Positions 10,472 through 22,400 of a stretch of 64,000 nt of DNA are shown here, piece after piece. Origin of the DNA: Opisthocomus hoazin (lineage: Eukaryota > Chordata > Aves > Opisthocomiformes > Opisthocomidae); NCBI RefSeq assembly GCF_030867145.1, contig NC_134421.1, positions 24,621,979 to 24,685,978 on the forward strand. Direction: 5' to 3'. The notes beneath the pieces are model-generated. The model did not search any database and had not been told where the DNA came from. It saw only the letters and a program-made list of their open reading frames with translations. The number at the start of each line of letters is the position of its first letter. Position 1 is the first letter of the stretch. A program made the position numbers and the translations under genes.

Positions 10472-13400
10472 GTAAGGGCTCGGCCCCGGGCAGCGCTCCG
10501 GAGGGCGGGCGAGCTGCGGCCGCCGGCCTGCGAGAGGGCACCGCGGTCGACGACTGTGGCCAGGCGCCCAGGGCTGCGCGGCTGCAGCCGCTGCCCCCGC
10601 GGGTGGGAGCGCTCGGGGCACGGGGGACCGCTGACGGCTGCTGGGGCGGCCGGGGGCTGACGGTGCGCGCCCTCTTCGCAGGAGGACCCCACCCTGATCC
10701 GGCCCTGCCGGGGCCACGGAGCGGCGGTGACGGGTGTCGCCTTCAGCGCGGACGGCGCGGGGCTGGGTGAGTGCCGGGGGCCGGCGGCGGGGCCGGGCGC
10801 CGTGTGTGCCGCGGGCGGGGCGGCTCGCTCCCTGCCCGGCGGGCGCGGCGCGTGCGGGGCCGGGCGCGGAGGCGGGGCGGGCTCCCGCGCCGGCCGGGCG
10901 GGCCGAGGAGTCTCTGCCCCTTCCTGAAGCGACAACTTTTTGAGCAAACCACGGGGTGGGAGGAGGGGTTTGTCCCGCGGCGAGCGGGGAGGAGGAGGAG
11001 GAGGAAGTGCGAGGGGAGCGCCGAGGGCGGGGGGGCCGCTCCGTGCCTCCGCTGCTGCCCCGCGGGAAGCCTCTGGGCCCGCCGCGGAGGGGCCAGCTGC
11101 TAGCTCGGGCGGCGGCCCGGGCGCGGAGCCGGGAGCGGCCGCGGCCCCCTCCGTCCCGGGGGCGCGGCGGGGAGCCGGCGGCGGCTGACGGAGCTCCTCT
11201 CGGGCAGGGGCTGCCTCTGACCGCCGACGATGAGGATCCGTCTGGCGAGGAGATGGACGTGGGTCCGCAAAAGCTGCGCGTTTCTCGGCTTCCTGATGAT
11301 CGCGTACTTCGTGGTCGAGCTGTCGGTTTCCTCCTTCGGAGCCTCCCTCGCCGGGGAGAGCATCACCAAGGGGAAGTGGGAGAGGCGCTTTTCTGAGGGA
11401 GCAGCCGAGGCTGTGGACTTGGCTCGTCCTGTTTATGACAAATCCCCGCCTGATCCTCGTGCCCCGGGAGAGTGGGGTAAACCCTCTCGCCTGCAGCTGA
11501 GTCCTGAGGAGAAGAAACAGGAGCAAGAGCTGATTGAGAAGTATGCGATTAATATTTATTTGAGTGATAAAATCTCTCTTCACCGGCACATTGAAGATAA
11601 TCGACTGGGCGGCTGTAAAACTAAATCTTACAACTACAGAAGGCTGCCCACTACATCCGTTGTAATCGCTTTTTACAACGAAGCCTGGTCAACGTTGCTG
11701 CGGACGATACATAGTGTTCTGGAAACATCACCTTCGGTGCTTCTAAAAGAAATTATACTGGTGGATGACCTGAGTGATAAAGTGTATTTGAAGACTGAAC
11801 TTGAAAAATACATAAGCAGTTTGAAAAGAGTTCGTTTGATAAGAACCAACAAGCGAGAGGGATTGGTTCGTGCACGCTTAATTGGCGCTACCTTTGCCAC
11901 TGGTGATGTCCTCACATTTCTAGACTGCCATTGTGAATGTGTCTCTGGCTGGCTGGAACCACTGCTCGAGAGGATTGCTGAGAATGAGACTGTGATTGTT
12001 TGTCCTGTCATTGACACCATTGACTGGAAAACATTTGAATACTACATGCAAACGGCAGAGCCCATGATTGGGGGCTTTGACTGGCGGCTGACGTTCCAGT
12101 GGCACTCTGTGCCTAAACCTGAACGTCTCAGGCGCAATTCTGAAACCGACCCAATCAGATCCCCAACTATGGCTGGTGGCTTGTTTGCTGTCAGCAAGAA
12201 GTATTTTGAGTACCTGGGTACCTATGATACAGGAATGGATGTCTGGGGAGGGGAGAACTTAGAATTATCATTTAGGGTTTGGCAGTGTGGAGGCATGTTG
12301 GAAATTCATCCGTGCTCCCATGTAGGCCACGTGTTTCCAAAGCGAGCGCCCTATGCTAGACCGAATTTCCTTCAGAACACGGCACGTGCTGCTGAGGTGT
12401 GGATGGATGAGTACAAAGAGCACTTTTACAACAGAAATCCTTCAGCAAGAAAAGAAAACTATGGAGATATTTCTGAAAGAAAGATACTAAGAGAGCGTTT
12501 GAAATGCAAAAGTTTTAAGTGGTATTTAAGAAACGTATTTGCTGAGTTGCATGTACCGGAAGATCGTCCTGGCTGGCATGGTGCTGTCCGCAGTGCAGGA
12601 ATACCTTCAGAATGCCTTGACTATGTCTTACCAGAACATCATCCTACTGGAGCTCACCTTTCTCTCTTTGGATGCCATGGTCAGGGAGGCAATCAATTTT
12701 TTGAATACACATCAAACAAGGAGATCAGATTTAACTCTGTAACTGAGCTATGTGCTGAAGTCCCTGAACATGAAGACTTCATAGGTATGAGGAGCTGCCC
12801 AAAAGATGGATCTCCTGTTCCAGAAATTATTATATGGCATTTCAAAGAAGATGGGACTATTTATCATCCTCATTCGGGAAAGTGCCTTACTGCTTATCGT
12901 ACAACTGAGGGACGTGCTGATGTGCAAATGGGACCTTGTAATGCTGCAGATAAAAATCAGATTTGGAAATTTGAGAAATAATCACTGCTGATAGTACGAA
13001 TCAAATGGACTGTGGTTTCTGAGGGTTTTACATGCGTGAGCAGATAGCGACATTTGATTGTATACCTTGGAATGTCTTCAGATGCATCTGTAGTGGTGTA
13101 GAAACTATGTCTGCTGTGGTGAACTATGTGGAAAGCAAAAGTAAATACTGGGGTTTCTAAAATGTTGAATACAGATCTAATGCCTTTTATTTTTGTAAAA
13201 TTTTGATCTGATATTTTCTTACTTTTGATCTGTTGATTATGGTAAAACAAAGGCTTTTGAGTGTACTGAGGAGTGTGTTTTTTTTTTCTTTAGGAAATTA
13301 TACACATTAAACCTGCAAGGTAAGGTTACATGAAAGTAAAGAATCTTTCCTTACAGAAGTTAACGTTAAGGTTCTTGCAGTGGAATTAACTGACCTATGT

Positions 13401-16400
13401 TGCAAATACATTATAACATACGTATCTAGCACCCTAAGGAATGCTACAGTAGCATGTGATTGAATCAACATTGATGTGGGAAGATGAATCTCAATCCCTG
13501 TAATATTCCGCAGTTTTCTGGGAATTCGCATGCTCTTAAGGGTTTCAAGGTGACAACTAGCTATATTACATTGAAGAAAAGGAAGTTTTTTTTAGTAGAT
13601 GCGCTTTGGCACTGCTTCACAGTCTTGTGCCTATTCTGGAAAACTTACCTCATGAGGGTGATTTGGGAGCTCTTATGCAGTTAGAGAAGAGTGTGGTAGC
13701 AGTGGAACCACAGACATGCTGGTGGTACTACGCATGGAAGAAATAGGGATGGCTACAAGTTAGAGTTCTGTTTAAAAGTAGTGGAGAAGGAAAGAAGGCA
13801 CAGAACTGCATTAGCTACTGCTGTTTCTTAGCTATATATTCAGCATTTGCTTTGCCTCTGTGTGAGCTTTTCTGTGTTAAGCCCAGCATCCTAGGGACAC
13901 GTAGCTTATGTCAATATACCATGTATCTTTTTTTTTTTTATGTCTGTCAGCAGGGTAGAGGAAGGAGAGACAGAGGAAAACTTGGGCTGTCTTATTTTGC
14001 ATCATGTGTTTTGGCAACAGCTGGCATACCTCAGCCCTAGGTAGAGTTTTGAAATAACGCAGCATGCTCTGTCTCTTTCTAGTCACAATAGTACAATGGG
14101 AGACCTTGGGTAAGGTTGGGAAGTTGGAGTTCCTGAAGTGAGGGGAGTTGAAAAGACAAAGGGCAGCTTAGAGAAAACCAAGATTTGTTGGTTAGGTGGT
14201 TCGCAGAACGACTTATTTAGAATATTTTCTGTATCCTAGTATGCTGTGTTTGAAGAATATTGATTCTCAAATCATGCCACTAATCTGTTTTGGGCATGAT
14301 TATAGACAGTAGATGTGACAGATATAGTATACTGGGAAAAAAAAAATCTTGTGTTAGTATCTGTGTCTTTAGCTTTATATGCTTTAAGTTGAACACTTAC
14401 CTTAATGTTTCAGCTTTTCTGATTACTTTTGCTGAAGTGATGAATGTTCTTCAGTAGCCATAGCGTAGTAATTCTTGACATGGGGCTGGTAGGTAGGAAC
14501 TTGAGCAAGCGGGCGGTAAGAATCTGGATACTTGAGGAATGTAGTAGGTGTGCATTTGCTGCAGGTGTTGGCAGGTAGAAGGATTAAAAGAGAGCAAGTG
14601 AGACCTGAAATAAATGTAGATTTGCCAAAACTAAAGCAAGAGGAAGTCAGGAAGTATTCTTGAATCATAGTGGTTTTAAGGAGTTGAGAGATTCGGGTGG
14701 AAGCAGGAGAAGATAGAAGGGGAACAGAAGAAGAAAATTGGCAGTTGGGGATGTAGTGTTGAATCATGCTAAAAACACTTGCCACTGTGTGGCATAGGTT
14801 TGTTTAAATCTCTAACTTATGTTTAGGAGTTTGCTTGCAATTTGATATTTTTTTTTTTTCCTTTCTTCTTCTCCCCCCCCCCCCCAGTTGATTTTTTTTT
14901 TCTTCTTTTTTTGTTAAAAAAAGGGAACTTCTTTACTATATAAGGGAGACATTCCTGAAAAATTCCATTCCACTCTGCAGCAAGGAATTCTTTTGTGGAC
15001 CTACCAGTTATGATCCATTTATCAAATTTTAAAAGGCATCCAGTCATTATGTACTGGGATAATAAATTATACAAAGTATGTGCTTTTGTGAAAAGCTTGC
15101 TGTAAACTGTTACATTCAATAGAAATGAGAGTAGAAAGGCCTGGGCTCTCCTACGTGGCAGAGTATGAGTTGTATGTGCAATGCATGTTTCCTTAGATGA
15201 AAGTAATTAAATGGTGTGACTATGAAACTTTTATACAATTAACTTTTTTAGGACTTGGCAAAACTACATTTCCTATTAAGAACTACATTCATGTTAAAAC
15301 TGACATTCAAAGTGTTCCTTATCTGTTTAAGCAATAAGTCTAAGTGAATCTACCTCTTAAAAAGTTTTGAAAAGTTATTCTCTCCACATGTATCTGAACC
15401 CTTCCTTCTTCCCACCACTTCCCATTCTATTTTTGTGGCTATTTAGAAAAATAAAAGTAAAAAAGCAAAAGTAAATAACCTGGTCCTAAAGTAAATAAAT
15501 AAAATTAAATTTGTTTCCAATCGGAATAAAAATGGTTGGGGAGAGGGGGCTAGAGAAGGAGAGAGAAAGAGGAGGAAAAAAAAAAGCCCCTTGCCATTTA
15601 AAGTTCCACTAGTTTTGGACTGACTTGCAGCAATTCTACAGAAATACTCCAATCCAGTTGTTTTTCAGTGTGTACAGACTTCTGGAAAATCTAAAACTCT
15701 GAAAGATTTTCTATTCTGGTAGACTTTGAAAGTTTGGGGAATACTTGTATATATTTTAAACTACTGATTTTAAGTGAATTAAAAGAAATCGAATGTAAAC
15801 ACTGAATAAATGTGGGAAGATTGGTGTTTCTTTTGAAAAAAATAAAATCCAGAATGATAATTAAATGTTGGCTAATGTGCTGATTTTTCAATTCTCTTCC
15901 ACTTGTGTAAGTACATACAGTATACGGTAAAATCAGTGATGAATTTGAATTTCATGGGAGCTATTACAAGTTCCTCACAACTCATCCACTGCACTTAGAA
16001 TTCCAGATCAGCTCCACTGACAGAGGTTTAATTAATATTTTCTTCCAGGTAGGAAACCTTGAGAGTCACTGTTAAATGTGTTTGCATTGTGACGTTGCAC
16101 CTTATCACACTGAGATTTGCAGGGTTCCTGTAAAGTGTGTGGGTTTGTGGTGGTGGTGTCTGAATATTCACACCCCCATCCTGTGCACTGCCCTGTACTC
16201 TGTCTGACCTGTAATCCTTGCACTGAGTGAGTTAATTATACTGGAGATGCTTCAGTATTTGTTGGGGGGCAATGGTGACCAAGGGGTCCATCAAGCAGTT
16301 AAAGCCGGGCTGAGTTGACTCTTCTGATCTGTTACACAACTTGTAGTCACTGATGTGGTAGTTTCGGCAATGGGAGTGTAACAGTAATTCCATATTGTGG

Positions 16401-19400
16401 CAACTTGTGTCTTCATATATACATGTGTATATATGAAAATGTATACCATCAATTTTCACAACTTAAAAGCTGAGCTTGGTTTCACTGCAAATAATATGAC
16501 ATTTTTTTCGTGGCACCTGTGAAGCCCAGATATCTGTTTAGAGAACTGCGGCAACATGATGTGTAAACTTGGCCTTTGCCTAAGGCCAAGCTAAATTCTG
16601 TTATGACTCATCACCAGAAAAGCAAATTACCTAGAGACGCATTAGCTATAGTTGGGTGTGTACCGAAGCACTGACATTTATTTAAAAAAAAAAAAAAAAA
16701 GGCACTGAGGTTGTGAACTGGACTAAGTTGCATGTTGGAGTCAGCTCAGTGTGAATTTTCAGCTTGCTTCTTTCTAGTTATATTCTGCGGCTGATCAAAT
16801 ACTTCATTACTACAGAAAGGACAGATTTTCTTTCACCTCTAACCATAACCTCTGGTTATGTCGTGTTTTTTCAGAGTAGCATGTGCAACGGACCTGTCTG
16901 TGGTACAGCCCATCTTAAAAAATTCTTCTGGACCTTCAGAGTTTCTTTTGTTTCAGTTCCAATACTGTAAATTAGCCTTGGAGATCTGTTGTGCACCATT
17001 TACTGGTGGCCTGGTGCTGGCATACTTAGCAAGTGCTGACAGAACATAACAGCTGGGTCTGGTCTGCACTGCTGCAGGACTCCGTGTGTAATCTGTCGTG
17101 GAAGGTCCTCACTCCCCTCCCTTTGAACACTTAAATGCATTAGACAACATGAACTTGAGGGGAAAAAAATACATAAAAGGAGAAAGAAGCAATTCTTGAG
17201 ATACAGTGCTTGAGTAAATTGGAGAAGCATTGTTACGAAGTAGGCAAAATCCCTGAAAGTGGAATATAAAAAGAAAACCAGGGAAGTTTATTTGATAATA
17301 GTAAATTATATAGCAGATTTTATGTATAAAACTGTTTTTAAGATTAATATAGGTAATGGAAATTATTGCTGGCAACACTGTTACCGTACAGACTCTTGTA
17401 TTTGGTGCCTGTTGTTGGCTAAGGTGATCTGTTTACCGTAGAGCACGATGCTTATATGTTAGCCATATGCACCAATGTTGATTTCAGCCAGCTTGAACAG
17501 GGAAGACCCTGTCTTGGTTGTACCTTGTTGATGGTAAAGGAACCTGGTTTCCATGGTGGGATAGGGGCCAAAGTTGAATGTAGAGTCAGAGTTTTGACTT
17601 TGTTTCCTTTTCTGGGTTTATGCCTCTCACATACTCTTTGGATGTAGACTCACATCAGCCTGTGCACCTTAAGAAAATAATTCTGTAATGGATCTCTCAA
17701 TTACTCCCCCTTTCCTGTGCAGCTCCTGAACTTCTTCCCTCCATCACCCCTGGGGTGCTCTCAGCTGGACTGGAACTGCAGTATCAGAGATAATAATAGC
17801 CTTTGAGTGTCATGGTAATGAGCGGGCGGCTTCAAGAGAGAAACTTATCTCAGGTTGGAGAGAGGATGCTGTGTGAACGTAGGCAGCAGGGAGTCCAGAG
17901 GGAGAGCAAGGAAGACGCTTGTGGATGTCCCAGGGAAAGGAGAACTTCAGGTCGATGCTTGTGTCGCATTAACCTTGGGGAAAATCCATCTGTAAGAGCA
18001 AGCTATAAGAAGCCAGACTTTGAATTTATTGTGTTGGCGTCTTTTAAAATATTTCCTTCAGTTTTTAGAACTGAAAGTGAAGAGGACTGGTATTTATTAC
18101 CTGGCATTGATGCAGTTCATAAGGTACTTCTTGGTGTTCCACGTGTAATTGGCAGTTCGTATGTTATTTGTTTTAGAAAGCATCAATCTTGTCTGTTCCA
18201 TGTTTCCAAAGTGATGCGTTCAAATTGTGGTTTGGCTTATGTTTCCCTTTTTTCTTTCTGTTTTATGCCACTCTTGGTCACATTGTTCTGAATCAAAGGG
18301 AAAAATGAAATAATTCAAGTACAATTAGAAAGAGCCTTCTGTAAAATAGAGTTCTGAAAAGTTTGGGGGGGTGAGGGAAGATCTTGTACTTCTGTGTCAA
18401 ATTTAGGCCTATTGATATGGGCATAATAGTAGTCTGGTCCCACATCTTTTACTGGAAGCTAGTCTTTTGGGAGAAAAAAAAATCAAAACTCTGTGCCAAA
18501 TCTCTAAGAAGAGTTTAATATCTAATATTTTGTTGAAGGCTTGCCTTGATACACGTGCTAATAAACAGACTCCATTCCTTTGTGCTATGTTGGTGCCTGA
18601 AAGAGGTTTGGAAGGGAAGAGCCATCCCTTTAATGTCCTCTCCAACTTCCAGGAGGTCCCTGTTCTTCCTTTCCCTCCCTTTCTGTACTAGGAGTAGAAA
18701 TTTTATAACTGAGGGGTAGGAGTACAAATCCTCTGTTCTTATTTATAACCTGCATGCTAGTGCTTAAGAGAGATGAAGATAATAGGGGCGTAGGAATATC
18801 AAACTCATCAGTTTAATTCAGATGCTCATTGCTTTTGCTTCTTACAGTTTCCTGAAAATGATCAAGCTCTGAAAAAAGCTATGTTAGCTTTCTCAAATAT
18901 AGATAGTATGGTCCACCTGTAAAGTGAAGGCAAAAAAATAAAAAGTTCATCTCTTTCTATTATCAAACCAACAACTTCACATTGTGTTTTGAACTGGACA
19001 AATGTTAGTATAAAAAAAAATGGTACTTAAATAGGATTACAGAGTTGTCGTATTTGGATATACACTTTAGTGTAGATATCTGAAGTGTTTGAAACGATAC
19101 ATTGAGTTTAAGTTGGCTTGTTTTTTCAAACACTTGATGCTTGAAACAAATTTCATCTTGGAGATCAAGGTGAGCTCACTGAACAATTTGTCTCTTGTTC
19201 TTAGTATCTGGTAATGCCAAATCTGAATTCGGACTTAATGACATGTGCATGGTGATCAGCTTTGGACTTTTTGCTCTGTAGCTTGAAAGTACTTGTAAGC
19301 CAGTTTGCTTAATACGTGGGAGAGCTACCTGTTAAGAATTATCCTTTACTCCTCCTAGCCTGCTGATGTCCTGCCAAAAGCCTGGTGTTGGCATTGCTGG

Positions 19401-22400
19401 CTGCCAGGTTTCTGCTCAGGCCCAGTATCCATTAAAACCCAATAACGGCTCCCTCCCCCTGCTACCCAGCAAGTTCACTGGTGAATCCAAATCCATAGTC
19501 ACTAGCTCTGATTTTTCTAACAACAGTGATTGGACTCATAATACCTCTTATTTCTTGCCAGCTACCTCCTCTTTGGATAGATTTCTTATGGTGTGGAAGC
19601 TGAAGACACAATGCAGAGCCTACAGATTTGTAGGCCATGCGGAAGCGGTGACCAGTGTACAGTTCTCACCAGATGGGCAGCTACTTGCTTCAGCTTCTCA
19701 AGATCGTACCGTGAGACTGTGGATTCCTTGCATGTCAGTATAACTGGGCGATGCTGGATATGTGTGTCATTAATGTGCAATGTGAATATTTGAGTCCTTA
19801 CTCAAATAAAGTTTCTCTTTCCTTCCCACGTCCCTGGGCTTTGACAGAAACAGAGACTGGGAAGCATGAGCATCACTGTTCTTTACTGTGTTATTTCGTT
19901 CTTTACTGAATATTCTGTAGTTTCCAAAGAAAAATGTAGCAATTCAGAGGTCATAATTTCATGTGTGTAGGACTATGCTTGGTAGTATTTCTCTGGCTTA
20001 AAGGATGTATTTCTTTTAATAAGGATTACATGGCTGTACTTCATTTTGGGGAGACAAGTGATGAAGAAAACAAAAAAAATAGCATTTTTGGAAAAATAGT
20101 GTTTTGAATGGACTTATTTATCTTTTTAGACTGTTCTCTAATAGTGATTACGAGCTATTCAGAATGATCTTGGAAAGACTAATGTTACTTTAACTCTTAA
20201 GCATTTTGTAGATTGCTATGTCAAAACATAATAAATTTGCTTTCAAATACTGTATGGAGGCTAAAGCTGACAGTTAATTGCACAGTTATTCTAAACTTTG
20301 TCATTAAATACAATTACTTTAAAGTCTGTTATTCTAATATTTAATATGTGAATAAGGATCAAGATATTGGCAATGCTAAGATTTAGCCTGTATACGTTGC
20401 TTTTTCATTTGGATAAGCTTCCAAATATGTTAACATTGAGTTTTATGGTGTTTTAAACTATCTGTTTAATATAATTGTGTTTTTTGTTCTGGTTTGGTGT
20501 CTTTTGTTGTGTTTTTTTTTTCCCAGTCATGGTGAATCATCAGTACTGAAAGGTCATACAGCATCTGTTCGTAGCGTGAGCTTCTCGCATGATGGCCACT
20601 TTCTAGTTTCAACATCCAATGATAAATCAATAAAAATATGGAGTGTTCGCCGTCAGGGCCTTTTGTTTTCCCTATTCCAACACAGTCATTGGGTTCGTTG
20701 TGCCAAGTAAGTTGTTTTTATTCTCTTTTTAAAGAAGCAGAACTCCCAACAAAGAAGTTTTATTTTTCAGAGCAGAACTAAGAGAAGAATAATCTGTGAA
20801 TGATGAATGATGAACTATTAATAATAATAAAATTTTAGTAAATGATCTTGCACACAGACATGTTTTATATATATCTGCTAGTTGAAGTCTGAAAACTTGC
20901 TCTGTGTTAATATGTATACGTATTAAATCTGTTGCTAGGTCTTAATTCTTTTACTTTAAAGGACTGAGAAGCTCTTCTATATTTATTTTCAATCAGTATC
21001 CTGTCTGTTTCCCCAGTACTGTATGTGTTTGTGCTGTACTAACTTGTTTCACAGCATTCACTTGTTTCTAGATTTATTATGCATGGTAGGGGTTTTCTCA
21101 ACTATTCTTGGAACAGTAGTGGCATAAAAGAATGGTCATGAGTCAATATGAGTTAAGATAACGTAATTGCAAAAGGTAAAAAAGTGGCCTATGTACTGAG
21201 AGTTTAGGTTTGCATCCTATTTAAAGGCAGGGCAGGTCTTCAAAGACAAGAAAAGAATGTTCTTTGCTGTTTTGTTTTTTTTTTGATGTTAATGGAAAAT
21301 CTGCAACTGAGAGGCCCGATTTAAACCTCTTGAGAAAGAAATTAAACACTCGTGAAGTGCAAAGCCCTACAAGGTTCCAAAGTATCTGATTGTTGAGATG
21401 AAAAATAAAAGCTCTAGGAAATCGTGTCGAAGTTCTTGAAGAGTATTCTAATGTCCTTGTGCAGTTACTCAATATGAGAAATAATAAGAATTGGTGAAAT
21501 TAAATCAATTTTCCTGCTTAAAAACCTAGTCTGCTAGTCTAGGAATAATTATGAATGTTTTGCTGACAGTTTGTAAGCCTAGAGGGAACTCACAAGAGAC
21601 TATATATGTAGGTTGAAATGGAACACAAGGTTTTACTGTGTCCTCTTTGTCTTTCCGCCTATAGTTTTCTATAATAATCTCTTCGGTATCTGAAGTGACA
21701 ACCTTAGGCTGCCCTTACTTCCCCCCTGCCCTGTTTTCTTACTTGTGGCTGTTTTTAATTGTTGTTGATTGTGAAGGGGGGGGAGGGGCGTGGGCAAGAG
21801 AGTGGGAGGAGGATCTTTTAATTACTCCATGAGAAATATGAGAAATTCAAATATTCTTTGAATGCTATGCATTTTAGCTCCAAATAAGACTTTCTTCATT
21901 CCTGTGGTTTTGCTACTTACATCTCTGATGCTAATCTAGGTGGTATCAGTTGTTTAGTAATATGTACACTTGCTTGTTCCAGATTTTCACCTGATGGAAG
22001 ACTAATAGCATCTTGCAGTGAGGATAAATCTGTTAAGATCTGGGATACGAGAAATAAAACTTGTATTGATAGCTTCTTAGATTATGGAGGGTAAGTGTTA
22101 CTACAAAAAAGGAGAATTGTAAATGTGTAGTTTCAATGAGATTAAATTCATGGGTTTTGGTGTTAACATATATATGTTGTATCTGAAAATAGATCAAACT
22201 TCTTCTACCACCCATGTGAACTTTTATTATTTAAGCTCACGTTTTTAAAGAGGTTAACTGGTTGTACTTACCGAGCTGTTTTCCTGTAGTCAAGAAATAA
22301 GCCAGAGAGATGTCAAATTGGTTTTGGATTTTTGAACAGTTTTATGTTTTTCCTACATTTCGATAATGCTATTTGATATTGGATGCTTCAACAAGAAGTT

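Larger units (their letters stand above)
10223..11229 (+). promoter_or_regulatory. CpG island promoter region of POC1B and GALNT4
   Basis: About 1 kb of very GC-rich, CpG-dense sequence begins where the upstream repeat ends and covers POC1B exons 1-2, the 210-bp intron 1, the start of intron 2 and the bases just before the GALNT4 ATG. An inverted CCAAT box (GATTGG) lies at about 10212, at the repeat/unique boundary. I see no TATA box at a sensible distance, as usual for CpG-island promoters of housekeeping and centriolar genes. Transcription start sites cannot be fixed from sequence. GALNT4 may be served by a shared start upstream of 10457, by its own start in 10770-11200, or by both. Confidence 0.75.

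Noticed and set aside
10956..11396. Plus-strand frame overlapping the GALNT4 start in another phase
   Set aside because: GC-driven open frame that ends within the GALNT4 coding region; no similarity seen.
10261..11589. 442-codon minus-strand frame over the CpG island and GALNT4 5' end
   Set aside because: Low-complexity Pro/Ala/Arg product of GC-rich DNA, antisense to real exons; no domain.
17803..18291. 162-codon frame in intron 2
   Set aside because: No family resemblance, mixed composition, no splice-site or conservation support; expected by chance in an 8.8-kb intron.
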